The translations under genes were made by a program, and so were the position numbers. Source: UBA5066 sp048500275 (GTDB taxonomy: Bacteria > Acidobacteriota > Thermoanaerobaculia > UBA5066). Taken from it: a DNA stretch of 64,000 nt. Positions 50,369 to 59,309 of this stretch are shown here, piece by piece; position 1 is the first letter of the stretch; every line of letters starts with the position of its first letter. The DNA lies in the NCBI GenBank assembly GCA_048500275.1, contig JASNYI010000001.1:1302001-1366000 (forward strand). Reading direction: 5' to 3'. The notes beneath the pieces were generated by a model. That model did no database searches. It was not told the DNA's origin and was given only the letters and a program-made list of their open reading frames with translations.

Positions 50369-51118
50369 TCACGCTTTCACCTCGAGGCGCGTCCCGCCCC
50401 AGACGTCGAGGACGGCCCCGGTCACCGTCCCGGCCGAGGGCGAGAGGAGGAAGAGCGCCGAGGCGGCGACGTCGAAGGGGTCGAGCTTCTCCTCGAGGGG
50501 CCGCTCGTGGGAGACCGCCTCGAGGTTTCGGGTCCGGTTATCGGTCGACCCGGGGCAGAGGGCGTTCACGGCGACACCGAACGGTCGGAGCTCGAGAGCG
50601 AGGGCCTTCGTGAAGCCGACGAGGCCGAACTTGGCCGCGCAGTGGGCGACGACGTTCGCGTCCCCCGCGGTGCCGTGGATCGAGGCGACGTTCAGGACGC
50701 GCCCGTGGCTCTTCTTCAGCTCGGGGAGCGCGGCGTGGACGAGGAGGTAGGCCGACTTGAGATTTGTTCCCAGGACCCGGTCCCACTCCTCCTCGGCGAG
50801 CTTCTCGAGAGGCTTCCAGACGAAGACGCCCGCGTTGCAGACCACGGCGTCCAGCCGGCCGGTCTCTTCCACGGCGCGCGCCACGAGGCGCTCGACCTCG
50901 GCCCGGTTCGTCACGTCCGTCGGCACGGCCAAGGCCGATCCGCCCTCCGCCCCGATCTCGCGGGCGACGTCCTCGATCTCGGCCGCGGTCCTGGAAGCGA
51001 GGACGACGCGGGCCCCGGCCCGGGCGGCGTCGAGCGAGATGGCGCGGCCGATGCCGCGGCCGGCCCCGGTCACGATGACGGTCTTCCCGGTGAGCGGCTT
51101 CTCCCCCGCGATACTCAT
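50369..51118 (-). CDS. SDR-family protein with catalytic Tyr replaced by His
   Basis: 249 residues. Cofactor motif TGAGRGIG (17-24), CNAG, and Ser146 in 'NVASIHG' are intact. In the YxxxK position the sequence reads HCAAK (His159, Lys163), so the proton-donating Tyr is missing. The C-terminal 'DVWGGTRLEV' is like cofactor-closing ends of normal SDRs. It may have lost reductase activity, use another donor or act as a binding protein. It lies 45 bases upstream of the B12 protein on the same strand. Start ATG at 51118. Confidence 0.85.
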   Translation of the reverse strand: MSIAGEKPLTGKTVIVTGAGRGIGRAISLDAARAGARVVLASRTAAEIEDVAREIGAEGGSALAVPTDVTNRAEVERLVARAVEETGRLDAVVCNAGVFVWKPLEKLAEEEWDRVLGTNLKSAYLLVHAALPELKKSHGRVLNVASIHGTAGDANVVAHCAAKFGLVGFTKALALELRPFGVAVNALCPGSTDNRTRNLEAVSHERPLEEKLDPFDVAASALFLLSPSAGTVTGAVLDVWGGTRLEVKA

Positions 51119-51264
51119 CCCTGCACGCCTCCCGCGCCGGGTCTCACCGCGGCGCCTCCCTCTCTTCGCCGGGAGGTCCCTCGCGGATGCCGGTCCCGAA
51201 TCCGGGGAGGCTAGCACGGCGGACATCCGATGTCGGGCACCTACAATGCCGGCCGGAGGCCCAG

Positions 51265-52143
51265 CTGAAACCCATCCCGATCCTCGCAGCGCTCCTCTTC
51301 GCCGCCCTCCCGGGTGCCGCGGCGCCTCGCCTCGAGACGCTCTTCGTCTCCTCGCCCGCCCTTCCCGCGGACGTACGCGTCGTCGTCCAGCTCCCTCCCT
51401 CCTACGACTCCTCCCCCGCCCTCCGCTACCCGGTCCTCTACTTCCTCCACGACGGGTTCGGGAACGAGAACGTCCTCTCCCGCCGCGGGCTCGCGGCGCG
51501 CCTCGACACCGAGATGGCGGCGGGGCGCCTTCCCGAGATGCTCGTCGTCTCGCCGCGGGGCGTCGGCACCTGGTTCACCGACTCGCACGACGGGAAGGTG
51601 CGCTACGGCGCCTTCCTCGACGAGGCGCTCGTCCCCCGGATCGACGGCGAGTTCCGGACCCTGGCCCGCCGGTCAGCCCGTGCCGCCGCCGGCATCTCGA
51701 TGGGGGGCTACGGCGCCGCGAGGTGGGGGCTGCGCGCCCCGGAGCTCTTCGCGGTGACCGGTGGCCTCTCTCCCGCGGTACAGCAGCTCGCCCGCCGGTC
51801 CACGGAGACCATCCCGCTCCTCGTCCGCCCCGCGTTCCGCCGGGTCTTCGGCGACGGGCGCACGGCCGGCGCCTACCGGAGGCACGACCTCGCGTCGATC
51901 CTCCTCGACTCGCCGGGCCTCGCCGCGCGGGCGCCGGAGCTCCTCCTGCGCTGTGGCACCGAGGACGAGTACCTCCTCGCCGACGTCTCGTCGTACTTCC
52001 ACAAGCTCGTCGCGGCGCTCGGGGGCCGAAGCGAGCTCGTCCTCGAGCCCGGCGGTCACGACTGGGATTACTGGCGTTCCGCCTTCCTCCCCTTCGCCTC
52101 CGGTCTCGTCCGGCGCCTCGACCGGGCCGGGGAGGTCTCGTGA
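51265..52143 (+). CDS. Exported esterase (alpha/beta hydrolase, esterase-D group)
   Basis: 292 residues if started at CTG 51265, which has GGAGG five bases before it and begins exactly at a signal peptide (KPIPILAALLFAALPGAAA). An in-frame ATG at 51187 would add 26 residues with no ribosome site. Catalytic Ser lies in GISMGGYGA, Asp in 'GTEDEYLL' and His in 'GGHDWDYW'. 'YPVLYFLHDGFGNE' forms the oxyanion region. The stop overlaps the HAD gene start (GTGA). It probably hydrolyses esters outside the cytoplasm. Confidence 0.8.
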   Translation: MKPIPILAALLFAALPGAAAPRLETLFVSSPALPADVRVVVQLPPSYDSSPALRYPVLYFLHDGFGNENVLSRRGLAARLDTEMAAGRLPEMLVVSPRGVGTWFTDSHDGKVRYGAFLDEALVPRIDGEFRTLARRSARAAAGISMGGYGAARWGLRAPELFAVTGGLSPAVQQLARRSTETIPLLVRPAFRRVFGDGRTAGAYRRHDLASILLDSPGLAARAPELLLRCGTEDEYLLADVSSYFHKLVAALGGRSELVLEPGGHDWDYWRSAFLPFASGLVRRLDRAGEVS

Positions 52144-52832
52144 ACGGCGCCCGCCTCGTCCTCTTCGACGTCGACGGGACCCTTCTCTCCTCCGGGAGGC
52201 ACGGCCTCGACGCCTTCTCCGAGGCGCTCCGCCTCACCTTCGGGACCGCGGGGGACGTGGCGTCGTACCGCTTCGAGGGAAGGCTCGACCCGGTCATCGT
52301 CGCCGACCTGATGGGCGCCGCCGGGATTCCCGGCGACGTCGTCGCCGAGCGCCGGGAGGCGGCCCTCTCCCTCTACCTCGACCTCCTCGAGGCGGCTCTC
52401 GCCGAAACCCCTCCGGCGCTCAAGCCCGGCGCCGCCGAGCTCGTCTCGCGCGTTGCCTCGTTCCCGTCCGTGGTGCCCGCGCTCCTGACGGGAAACGTGA
52501 GGCGGGGAGCTCGGATCAAGCTCTCGGCGGCCGGCCTCTGGGACCGATTCCGCTTCGGCGTCTTCGGCGACGAGGCGTCCCTGCGCACCGACCTCGGCCC
52601 CATCGCGCTCGCCCGGGCCCTCGAGGAGACGGGCCGGGCCTTCTCCCCGGCCGAGACCGTCGTCGTGGGCGACGCCCGTGCCGACGTGGAGTGCGGCCGG
52701 GCGATCGGCGCCCGCGTCGTCGCGGTCGCGACCGGGCGCACGAGCGCAGAGGAGCTCCGCGACGCGGGCGCCGACGTCGTCCTCCCGAGCTTCGCCGACG
52801 TCGCGTCGGCCTGCGAGGCCATCCTTGCTTGA
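52140..52832 (+). CDS. HAD-superfamily phosphatase (phosphoglycolate phosphatase-like)
   Basis: 230 residues. Motif I FDVDGTLL (nucleophile Asp), motif II LLTGN, and the motif III/IV region 'VVVGDARADVECGRAIGA' with the conserved acidic pair. The cap is helical (about 20-90), as in Gph/PGP enzymes. GTG start overlaps the esterase stop; GGAGG lies at 52131-52135. A small phosphorylated metabolite is the likely substrate. Confidence 0.9.
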   Translation: MNGARLVLFDVDGTLLSSGRHGLDAFSEALRLTFGTAGDVASYRFEGRLDPVIVADLMGAAGIPGDVVAERREAALSLYLDLLEAALAETPPALKPGAAELVSRVASFPSVVPALLTGNVRRGARIKLSAAGLWDRFRFGVFGDEASLRTDLGPIALARALEETGRAFSPAETVVVGDARADVECGRAIGARVVAVATGRTSAEELRDAGADVVLPSFADVASACEAILA

Positions 52833-53925
52833 CTCCGCCTTCCTCCTCCTCCTCCTCGCGTCCGCCCCGCCGGCCGTGCCGGCGCCCCCTCCGGGCTTCG
52901 GGCCGCCTGTCGACGTCTCCCGACCGCCCGTCCACGACGTGACGATGTCCGTCGACGTCGGCCCCGCGAGGGACGTCATGACGCTCCTCTCGGGCGGCCC
53001 CGATGCGCCCGCCGCGCTGCGGCGGCTCAGGACCTCGCGGCCGTTCGAGCTCGCCCTGTCTCGGGCCGGCGGCAACCCCGAGGACCTCCTCGGCCGCCTC
53101 GTCTCGGTGGCGGCCGGCACGCCCGACCCGCTCCTCTCGGGTTACGCCCGGCGCGAGAAGGCGTTCACACGGGTCCTCGACGCTCTCGAGGCGGACGGGA
53201 CACGTCTCGCCATGGTGCAGGCCCGGCGGATCGCCGGGCTCCTCCCCGCCACGACGACCGTCACCGCGAGACTGCGAATCGTGCCGCTCTTCGGCCTCGG
53301 GAACTTCGCCGACGTCGTCGCCGAGAGCGACGGCGAGACGACGTGGCTCTTCGCCGACCTGCCCGGCCTCGTGCCCGACGGCACGGTCGACTTCATCCCG
53401 AGGGAGACCGTCCTCTCCCTGCTTCGCACCTCGGCGGCCGAGTCGTGGAAGCGCCTCTTCGCCCCGTTTCGCGCCCCGCCCGCCTGGCCGGAGGTGAAGG
53501 ACGCGAGCTTCGAAGCCCTCCTCGCCCTCACCGTCGCCGAGGGACCCGAGACCATGTTCCTCTTCGCCGACGAGTTCTTCCCGCTCGGGACGATGTTCGA
53601 GGACCCGATCCAGCGGAGCTTCGAGAGGTGGAACGCCGCCGCCGAGACGCTCCTCGACCCGAAGTCGAACGAGGAGACCCGGCGGGCCGCTCTCGCCGCG
53701 GCGTCGGGGCGCGGCGAATTCTGGAGCCGCCACGCGGCGGTCGTCGGCGCCCGCTGGACGGAGACGCTCCTGGCTCGGGCCGGGAACGCCCGGTACCTCG
53801 AGGCGCTCGCCGCGGGCCCCCGCTCCGTCGCGCTCCTCTACGCCGAGGTGACGCGGAAGACGAAGGAGCCCGGCTTCGGAAAGGCCGCCCGCAGGGCGCT
53901 CGAGGCCGCGCCGCCCGCGAAGTGA
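52825..53925 (+). CDS. Exported protein of unknown function
   Basis: 366 residues from a TTG at 52825 that overlaps the end of the HAD gene. This start gives a signal-peptide-like MLDSAFLLLLLASAPP; GAGG lies seven bases upstream. The rest is mixed alpha/beta with 'RLRIVPLFGLGNFADVVAE' and 'ETMFLFADEFFPLGTMFEDP' as recognisable blocks, but no motif I can name. It is probably periplasmic and cotranscribed with the esterase and phosphatase. Confidence 0.65.
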   Translation: MLDSAFLLLLLASAPPAVPAPPPGFGPPVDVSRPPVHDVTMSVDVGPARDVMTLLSGGPDAPAALRRLRTSRPFELALSRAGGNPEDLLGRLVSVAAGTPDPLLSGYARREKAFTRVLDALEADGTRLAMVQARRIAGLLPATTTVTARLRIVPLFGLGNFADVVAESDGETTWLFADLPGLVPDGTVDFIPRETVLSLLRTSAAESWKRLFAPFRAPPAWPEVKDASFEALLALTVAEGPETMFLFADEFFPLGTMFEDPIQRSFERWNAAAETLLDPKSNEETRRAALAAASGRGEFWSRHAAVVGARWTETLLARAGNARYLEALAAGPRSVALLYAEVTRKTKEPGFGKAARRALEAAPPAK

Positions 53926-53953
53926 GCCCACGGGCGCGGCGGGGTCCGGCCGG

Positions 53954-55123
53954 TCAGAGAGAGGCGCAGCAGGGGGAGTGGCAGCGGTCGTAGACCGAGC
54001 CGCGCTGGGCGGGGGTGAAGCCGGCGTCGCCGATGAGGGCGACCATGTCGTCCCGGGTCATCCGGTTGTGGGCCCCGGCCGCGGCGACGACGTTCTCCTC
54101 GATCATGATCGAGCCGAGGTCGTCGGCGCCGAAGAAGAGCGAGACCTGGCCGATCTTCTTCCCCTGGGTCACCCACGAGCCCTGCAGGTGCTCGACGTTG
54201 TCGAGGTAGAGGCGCGAGAGGGCCAGCGTCCGCAGGTAGTCGTGCCCGGTCGAGACCTCCACCGTCCCGTCGAGCGCGGTGTTCTCCTCCTGGAAGGTCC
54301 AGGGGATGAACGCCGTGAACGACTCCTTTCCCTCCGCGAGGGACGCGTCCTGGACCCGCCTCACGACGTCGAGGTGGGCGACCCTCTCGGCGTACGTCTC
54401 GCCGACGCCGAACATCATCGTCGCCGTCGTCGGCAGGCCGAGGCGGTGCGACTCGCGGTGGACCTCGGCCCACTTCTCGGTCGGCGCCTTGGCGAGGGCC
54501 CAGATCCGCTTCCGAACTCCGTCCTCGAGCACCTCGGCGCCGCCTCCCGGCACCGACATGAGGCCGGCGTCCTTCAGGCGCGCCAGGACCGAGGCGACGG
54601 AGAGCTTCTCCTTCTTGGCGAGGAAGAAGATCTCCGGCGCCGAGAAGGCGTGGCGGTGGATGCGGGGGTAGCGGTCCCGCAGGAAGGAGAGGAGCCCCTC
54701 GTAGAAGGAGAACGGCAGGTCGGCGTGGACGCCCCCCTGCAGGAGGACGCCCGTCCCTCCGAGGGCGAGGGTCTCCTCGACCTTCGCTCCGATCTCCTCG
54801 AGCGGGAGGACGTAGGCGTCCTCCTCGCCCGCCTTCCGGTAGAAGGCGCAGAAGCTGCAGCGGTAGATGCAGACGTTCGTGTAGTTGACGTTCCGGTCGA
54901 CCTGGTACGTCGCGACGTTCCCCGGATGGAGGCGGCGGCGCGCGGCGGCGGCCGCCGCGCCCAGCTCGAGGAGGGGCGCCTCCTCGAAGAGGACGAGCGC
55001 CTCGGCGGGGGTGATCCGGCCGCCGGCGGCCGCGCGGTCGAGGATCGTCGCGGCCCTTGCGGAGCCCCCGAGCCCGGGGGTCGGAGGGTTCGGGAGGAAG
55101 ACGGCCGGGGCGGCGGAAGACAT
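53954..55123 (-). CDS. mqnC: Cyclic dehypoxanthinyl futalosine synthase
   Basis: Radical SAM enzyme of the futalosine route to menaquinone; it cyclises dehypoxanthine futalosine. 389 residues. The [4Fe-4S] motif is CIYRCSFCAFYR (CxxxCxxC). Typical blocks: 'VLLQGGVHADLPFSFYE', 'LMSVPGGGAEVLEDGVR', 'FIPWTFQEENT' and 'DDLGSIMIEENVV'. Its ATG overlaps the mqnA stop (TGATG), so the two are coupled. Confidence 0.94.
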   Translation of the reverse strand: MSSAAPAVFLPNPPTPGLGGSARAATILDRAAAGGRITPAEALVLFEEAPLLELGAAAAAARRRLHPGNVATYQVDRNVNYTNVCIYRCSFCAFYRKAGEEDAYVLPLEEIGAKVEETLALGGTGVLLQGGVHADLPFSFYEGLLSFLRDRYPRIHRHAFSAPEIFFLAKKEKLSVASVLARLKDAGLMSVPGGGAEVLEDGVRKRIWALAKAPTEKWAEVHRESHRLGLPTTATMMFGVGETYAERVAHLDVVRRVQDASLAEGKESFTAFIPWTFQEENTALDGTVEVSTGHDYLRTLALSRLYLDNVEHLQGSWVTQGKKIGQVSLFFGADDLGSIMIEENVVAAAGAHNRMTRDDMVALIGDAGFTPAQRGSVYDRCHSPCCASL

Positions 55124-55932
55124 CAGGAGAAGGACCTCGGGACGAGCGGCACCCCCGAGAACGGGGGAAGGTCGGGCGACGAGATGAGGCCGCGCGCGGC
55201 GGCCCGCCGGTAGAACTCGGCCAGCCCCTTCTCGTCGGCCTCGTCGAGGTCGTGGTGGAGATTCATCTCGAGGTATTCGGCGACGGTCCTGCGATCGAGG
55301 CCCGTGCGAGCCGCCGCGGCGTCGACGATCTCGCCGATCCGGTGCCGCGCGTAGTCGCGCGACCAGAGGAACGGCTCGGGGGCGACGTCGCGCCTCACGG
55401 CCCAGACGGCGAAGACGAACGGCAGGCCGGTCAGCCGGCCCCACCCCTCGGCGAGGTCGAGGACGTGGAGCCCCGCGAGGTCGGCCCTGAGCGCCGGGTC
55501 GCCGATGACGAGCGCGGCGTCGTCGGTCTCGAGCATCCGCGGCAGGTCGGGGAGCGCGCGGTGGAACTCGGGCTTCAGGCCGTAGAGGTCCTCGAGGAGG
55601 ATCCGGGCCATCGCGGCCGAGGAGCGCGAGCTGACGTCGAGGGCGACCGTCCGGATCTCCCCGAGGGGCTTCCGCGAGACGAGGAGGACGCTCCTCACCC
55701 TGGCGTACGAGGCGATGCCGACGCCGCGGACGATGCGGACGCCGGGGATGCGGGCCGCCTCGATGGCCGGCACGAGGCCCGCCTGGACCTCTCCCCGCGC
55801 GAGGCGCTCGGCGCAGGCCGACGGCACGTCGGTGATGGGGAGGAACCCCTCGACCGCGCCCCGGAGGAACCCCCAGGTGACCGGCCAGGCGTTCACGAAG
55901 TCGACGACGGAGACGGGGATGGCGGGCGTCAT
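55123..55932 (-). CDS. mqnA: Chorismate dehydratase
   Basis: First step of the futalosine menaquinone pathway: chorismate to 3-enolpyruvoylbenzoate. 269 residues with a periplasmic-binding-protein-like fold. Markers: 'VVDFVNAWPVTWGFL', 'ITDVPSACAERLARGEVQAG', 'VALDVSSRSSAAMARILL' and 'LVIGDPAL'. The ATG at 55932 is chosen; a GTG two codons upstream is possible. With mqnC beside it, menaquinone made by futalosine is likely; mqnB, D and E must lie elsewhere. Confidence 0.92.
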   Translation of the reverse strand: MTPAIPVSVVDFVNAWPVTWGFLRGAVEGFLPITDVPSACAERLARGEVQAGLVPAIEAARIPGVRIVRGVGIASYARVRSVLLVSRKPLGEIRTVALDVSSRSSAAMARILLEDLYGLKPEFHRALPDLPRMLETDDAALVIGDPALRADLAGLHVLDLAEGWGRLTGLPFVFAVWAVRRDVAPEPFLWSRDYARHRIGEIVDAAAARTGLDRRTVAEYLEMNLHHDLDEADEKGLAEFYRRAAARGLISSPDLPPFSGVPLVPRSFS

Positions 55933-55988
55933 GGCCACGTCGATCTTACGACGGCGGCTCCGCTCCGGACTCGGGCGACAATCGGGAG

Positions 55989-57146
55989 GTGAGCTCGCCG
56001 CCGCTCCTCGTCTCCGTCGTCCTGCCGTGCCTGAACGAGGCCGAGACGCTCGAGCGGTGCGTCCGGCGCGCCGTCGACTCGCTCGCGGCCGCGGGGCTCG
56101 CCGGAGAGGTGATCGTCGCCGACAACGGCTCGACGGACGGCTCGCAGAAGATCGCCGAGCGCGCCGGGGCGCGGGTCGTCCCCGTTCCCGAGAAGGGCTA
56201 CGGCGCCGCGCTCCTCGGAGGCATCGCCTCCGCGCGGGGGAAGTACGTCGTCATGGGCGACGCCGACGACTCCTACGACTTCGGCGAGGTGCCGGCCTTC
56301 GTCGCGAAGCTCGAGGAGGGGCACGACCTCGTCATGGGCTCGCGCTTCCGGGGGCGGATCGAGCCGGGCGCGATGCCCTTCCTCCACCGCTGGCTCGGGA
56401 ACCCGGTCCTCTCGTTCCTCGGGCGACTCTTCTTCCGCGTCCCCGTCTCCGACTTCCACTGCGGCATCCGGGGCTTCCGGAAGGAGGCGTTCGAGACGAT
56501 CGGCCTGAAGACGACGGGGATGGAGTTCGCGAGCGAGATGGTCGTGAAGGCCTCTCTCTTCGGCCTTCGGATCGGCGAGATCCCCGTGACGCTCCGCAAG
56601 GACGGGCGGTCCCGGCCGCCCCACCTGCGCACCTGGCGGGACGGCTGGCGGCACCTGCGCTTCCTCCTCGTCTACTCGCCCCGCTGGCTCTACCTCTGGC
56701 CGGGGCTCCTCCTCGTCCTCCTCGGCGCGGGCCTCCTCGCCTGGCTCTTCCCGCGGCCCCGCCACGTCGGAGCGGCGACGCTCGACGTCCACGCGATGCT
56801 CGGCGCCGCTGTCATGGTCCTCGTCGGCGTCGAGGCGATGACGTTCGGCGTCTTCGCGAAGGTCTTCGCCGTCACGGAAGGGCTCCTGCCGAAGGACGCG
56901 CGCCTCGAGCGCCTCTTCAGGTTCGTCACCCTCGAGACGGGGCTCGTGGCGAGCGCGGTCCTCTTCGTCGCCGGGACGACCCTCTGCGCGTCCGTCGCGG
57001 CCGACTGGGCCGCCTCGCTCTTCAACTACCTCGACTACTCGGACTCGATGCGTCGGATGATCCCCGGCGCGCTCCTCCTCGTCCTCGGCGGGCACGGGCT
57101 CCTCTCGTCGTTCTTCCTCTCGATCCTCGGGCTGAAGAGGCGATGA
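55989..57146 (+). CDS. Family 2 glycosyltransferase with C-terminal membrane helices
   Basis: 385 residues. GT-A fold: 'VSVVLPCLNEAETLERCV', 'VIVADNGSTDGS', the metal motif DADD in 'VMGDADDSYDF' and 'DFHCGIRGFRKEA'. About four membrane helices follow from residue 230. The type resembles polyprenyl-phosphate hexose transferases. GTG start; the GGAG touches it directly, so the true start may be a little different. It overlaps the methyltransferase gene by ATGA. Confidence 0.9.
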   Translation: MSSPPLLVSVVLPCLNEAETLERCVRRAVDSLAAAGLAGEVIVADNGSTDGSQKIAERAGARVVPVPEKGYGAALLGGIASARGKYVVMGDADDSYDFGEVPAFVAKLEEGHDLVMGSRFRGRIEPGAMPFLHRWLGNPVLSFLGRLFFRVPVSDFHCGIRGFRKEAFETIGLKTTGMEFASEMVVKASLFGLRIGEIPVTLRKDGRSRPPHLRTWRDGWRHLRFLLVYSPRWLYLWPGLLLVLLGAGLLAWLFPRPRHVGAATLDVHAMLGAAVMVLVGVEAMTFGVFAKVFAVTEGLLPKDARLERLFRFVTLETGLVASAVLFVAGTTLCASVAADWAASLFNYLDYSDSMRRMIPGALLLVLGGHGLLSSFFLSILGLKRR

Positions 57147-57757
57147 GCCCGCCGGCCGGGCTCGGGGCCGTCGCGGCCGTGCACGGCGCCCTCGTCTTCG
57201 GCCGCAGGGTCCGCGTCCTCGCGGGCGCCCTCGCCCCGCTCCTCCCCCCGGGAAGGCTCGTCGACGTCGGCTGCGGCAGCGGAACCCTCTCGGCCTGCAT
57301 CGCGGCGCTGAAGCCCGACGTCGCGCCCGAGGGGTTCGACGTCCTCCTGCGCCCCTCCTGCGCGATCCCGGCCCGGGAGTTCGACGGCCGGCACCTTCCC
57401 CTGCCCGACGCCTCGGCGGCCACCGCGCTCCTCGTCGACGTCCTGCACCACGCGAAAGACCCCGTCGCGCTCCTGGCCGAGTGCGCCCGCGTCGCCTCCG
57501 TCGTCGTCGTGAAGGACCACCTCTCCCGCGGCCCCTTCGACGAGCGGGTCCTCGCCTTCATGGACTGGGTCGGCAACCGCCCGCACGGCGTCGTCCTGCC
57601 GTACCGCTACTTCTCGCCGGCCTCCTGGGCGGCCGCCGTCTCGGCGGCGGGTCTCGGGGAAGAGCGGCGCGAGGGCGTTCCGGGGCTCTACCCGTTCCCG
57701 TTCTCGGCCCTCTTCGGCCGGGGCCTCCACTTCGTCGCGCGGCTGGCGCGGCCCTGA
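57143..57757 (+). CDS. SAM-dependent methyltransferase
   Basis: 204 residues; class I fold with the SAM loop 'LVDVGCGSGTLSACIA' (about 39-54) and motif 'ALLVDVLHHAKDPVALLAEC'. It is coupled to the glycosyltransferase gene, so a polyprenyl or sugar-linked acceptor is plausible. The target is not known. Confidence 0.87.
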   Translation: MSPPAGLGAVAAVHGALVFGRRVRVLAGALAPLLPPGRLVDVGCGSGTLSACIAALKPDVAPEGFDVLLRPSCAIPAREFDGRHLPLPDASAATALLVDVLHHAKDPVALLAECARVASVVVVKDHLSRGPFDERVLAFMDWVGNRPHGVVLPYRYFSPASWAAAVSAAGLGEERREGVPGLYPFPFSALFGRGLHFVARLARP

Positions 57758-57793
57758 AGGGTCGTGACCCCGCACGGGTCCGGAGTTCGTCCA

Positions 57794-57924
57794 GCCGGCG
57801 CGGAGGGGGGCTCGGGGGGGGACCGGCCGCTGGCCCGCAGGGCCGTGACCCGGTACGGACCCGAACGCTTTTCCGCCGGCGCGGAGGGGGGCTCGGGGGG
57901 GACCGGCCGCTGGCCCGCAGGGCC
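57794..57924. repeat. Two direct copies of a ~50-bp G-rich repeat
   Basis: Copy 1 is 57794-57844 (51 bases), copy 2 is 57875-57924 (50 bases). They differ only in the length of one G-run. Each contains GGAGGGGGG, a CTC, then a run of seven or eight G, followed by ACCGGCCGCTGGCCC. The shorter segments between and before the copies (GTGACCC...) are also related, so the whole unit is about 80 bases. It lies between convergent genes, downstream of the methyltransferase and of rho. The G-tracts could form G-quadruplexes on the plus strand. Confidence 0.75.
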
Positions 57925-57950
57925 AGGGTCCCCCCCGATTCACTTCTGTT

Positions 57951-59309
57951 TCAGCCCGCCGACATCGAGCCCAGGAAGTCGAGGTTCGTCTTCGACTTCT
58001 CGAGCCTCTCGAGGAGCAGCTCCATCGCCTCGACCGTCGAGAGCGGCGTGAGCACCTTGCGGAGGATCCAGATCCGGTTGAGCTCGCCCTTCTCGATGAG
58101 GAGCTCCTCCTTCCGCGTCCCCGACTTGTTGATGTCGATGGCCGGGAAGACGCGGCGGTCGACGAGCCGCCGGTCGAGGTGGACCTCCATGTTGCCCGTC
58201 CCCTTGAACTCCTCGAAGATGACGTCGTCCATCCGCGAGCCGGTGTCGATGAGGGCCGTCGCCATGATCGTGAGCGAGCCCCCCTCCTCGATGTTGCGCG
58301 CCGCGCCGAAGAAGCGCTTGGGCTTCTGGAGCGCGTTCGCGTCGACGCCGCCGGAGAGGACCTTGCCCGACGGCGGGCAGGTCGTGTTGTAGGCGCGGGC
58401 GAGGCGGGTGATGGAGTCGAGGAGGATGACGACGTCGCGCTTGTGCTCGACGAGCCTCTTGGCCTTCTCGATGACCATCTCGGCGACCTGGACGTGGCGG
58501 GTCGCCGGCTCGTCGAACGTCGAGCTGATGACCTCGCCCTTCACCGACCGCTGCATGTCGGTGACCTCCTCGGGCCGCTCGTCGATGAGGAGGACGATGA
58601 GCGTGATCTCCGGGTGGTTCGTCGTGACCGAGTTCGCGAGCGCCTGCAGGAGCATCGTCTTGCCGGTCCGCGGCGGGGCGACGATGAGGCCGCGCTGCCC
58701 CTTGCCGACCGGCGCGATCAGGTCGAGGACGCGCGAGGACATGTTCGGCGTCTCGAGCCGGATCCGCTCCTGCGGGTAGAGGGGCGTCAGGTTGTCGAAG
58801 AGGATCTTCTCGCGCGCCACGTCGGGGTGCTCGAAGTTGACCGCCTCGACCTTGATGAGGGCGAAGTAGCGCTCCCCTTCCTTCGGCGGACGGATCTGCC
58901 CCGAGATCGTGTCGCCCGTCCTCAGGCCGAACTTGCGGATCTGGGAGGGGGAGACGTAGATGTCGTCGGGCCCGGCGAGGTAGTTGTACTCGGGCGCCCG
59001 CAGGAACCCGAACCCGTCCGGGAGCACCTCGAGGACCCCTTCCGAGAAGATGAGGCCCGCTCTCTCGGTCTGCGCCTGCAGCACCTTGAAGATGAGGTCC
59101 TGCTTGCGCAGCGCCGGCGCTCCCTCGACCTCGAGCTCCGCGGCGATCTTGAGGAGCTGCGGCATCGGGGTGTTGTGCAGCGTCCGGATGTCGAGCATCG
59201 GCTGATCGTCGAGGTCCGCCGGGACCTGCTCTTCCAGGTCGTTCGGGAGCTCGTTCGGGTCGATCGTGGGGTTGACGTAATCGGTGCCGGGGACCTTGCG
59301 GCGGGGCAT
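57951..59309 (-). CDS. rho: Transcription termination factor Rho
   Basis: 452 residues, hexameric RNA helicase that ends transcription. N-terminal acidic segment, then the RNA-binding cold-shock-like domain ('VLPDGFGFLRAPEYNYL'), the Walker A 'APPRTGKT' and the Walker B 'VVILLDSITR' with the Rho-type 'RLARAYN'. The start ATG overlaps the engB stop (TGATG). Confidence 0.97.
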   Translation of the reverse strand: MPRRKVPGTDYVNPTIDPNELPNDLEEQVPADLDDQPMLDIRTLHNTPMPQLLKIAAELEVEGAPALRKQDLIFKVLQAQTERAGLIFSEGVLEVLPDGFGFLRAPEYNYLAGPDDIYVSPSQIRKFGLRTGDTISGQIRPPKEGERYFALIKVEAVNFEHPDVAREKILFDNLTPLYPQERIRLETPNMSSRVLDLIAPVGKGQRGLIVAPPRTGKTMLLQALANSVTTNHPEITLIVLLIDERPEEVTDMQRSVKGEVISSTFDEPATRHVQVAEMVIEKAKRLVEHKRDVVILLDSITRLARAYNTTCPPSGKVLSGGVDANALQKPKRFFGAARNIEEGGSLTIMATALIDTGSRMDDVIFEEFKGTGNMEVHLDRRLVDRRVFPAIDINKSGTRKEELLIEKGELNRIWILRKVLTPLSTVEAMELLLERLEKSKTNLDFLGSMSAG

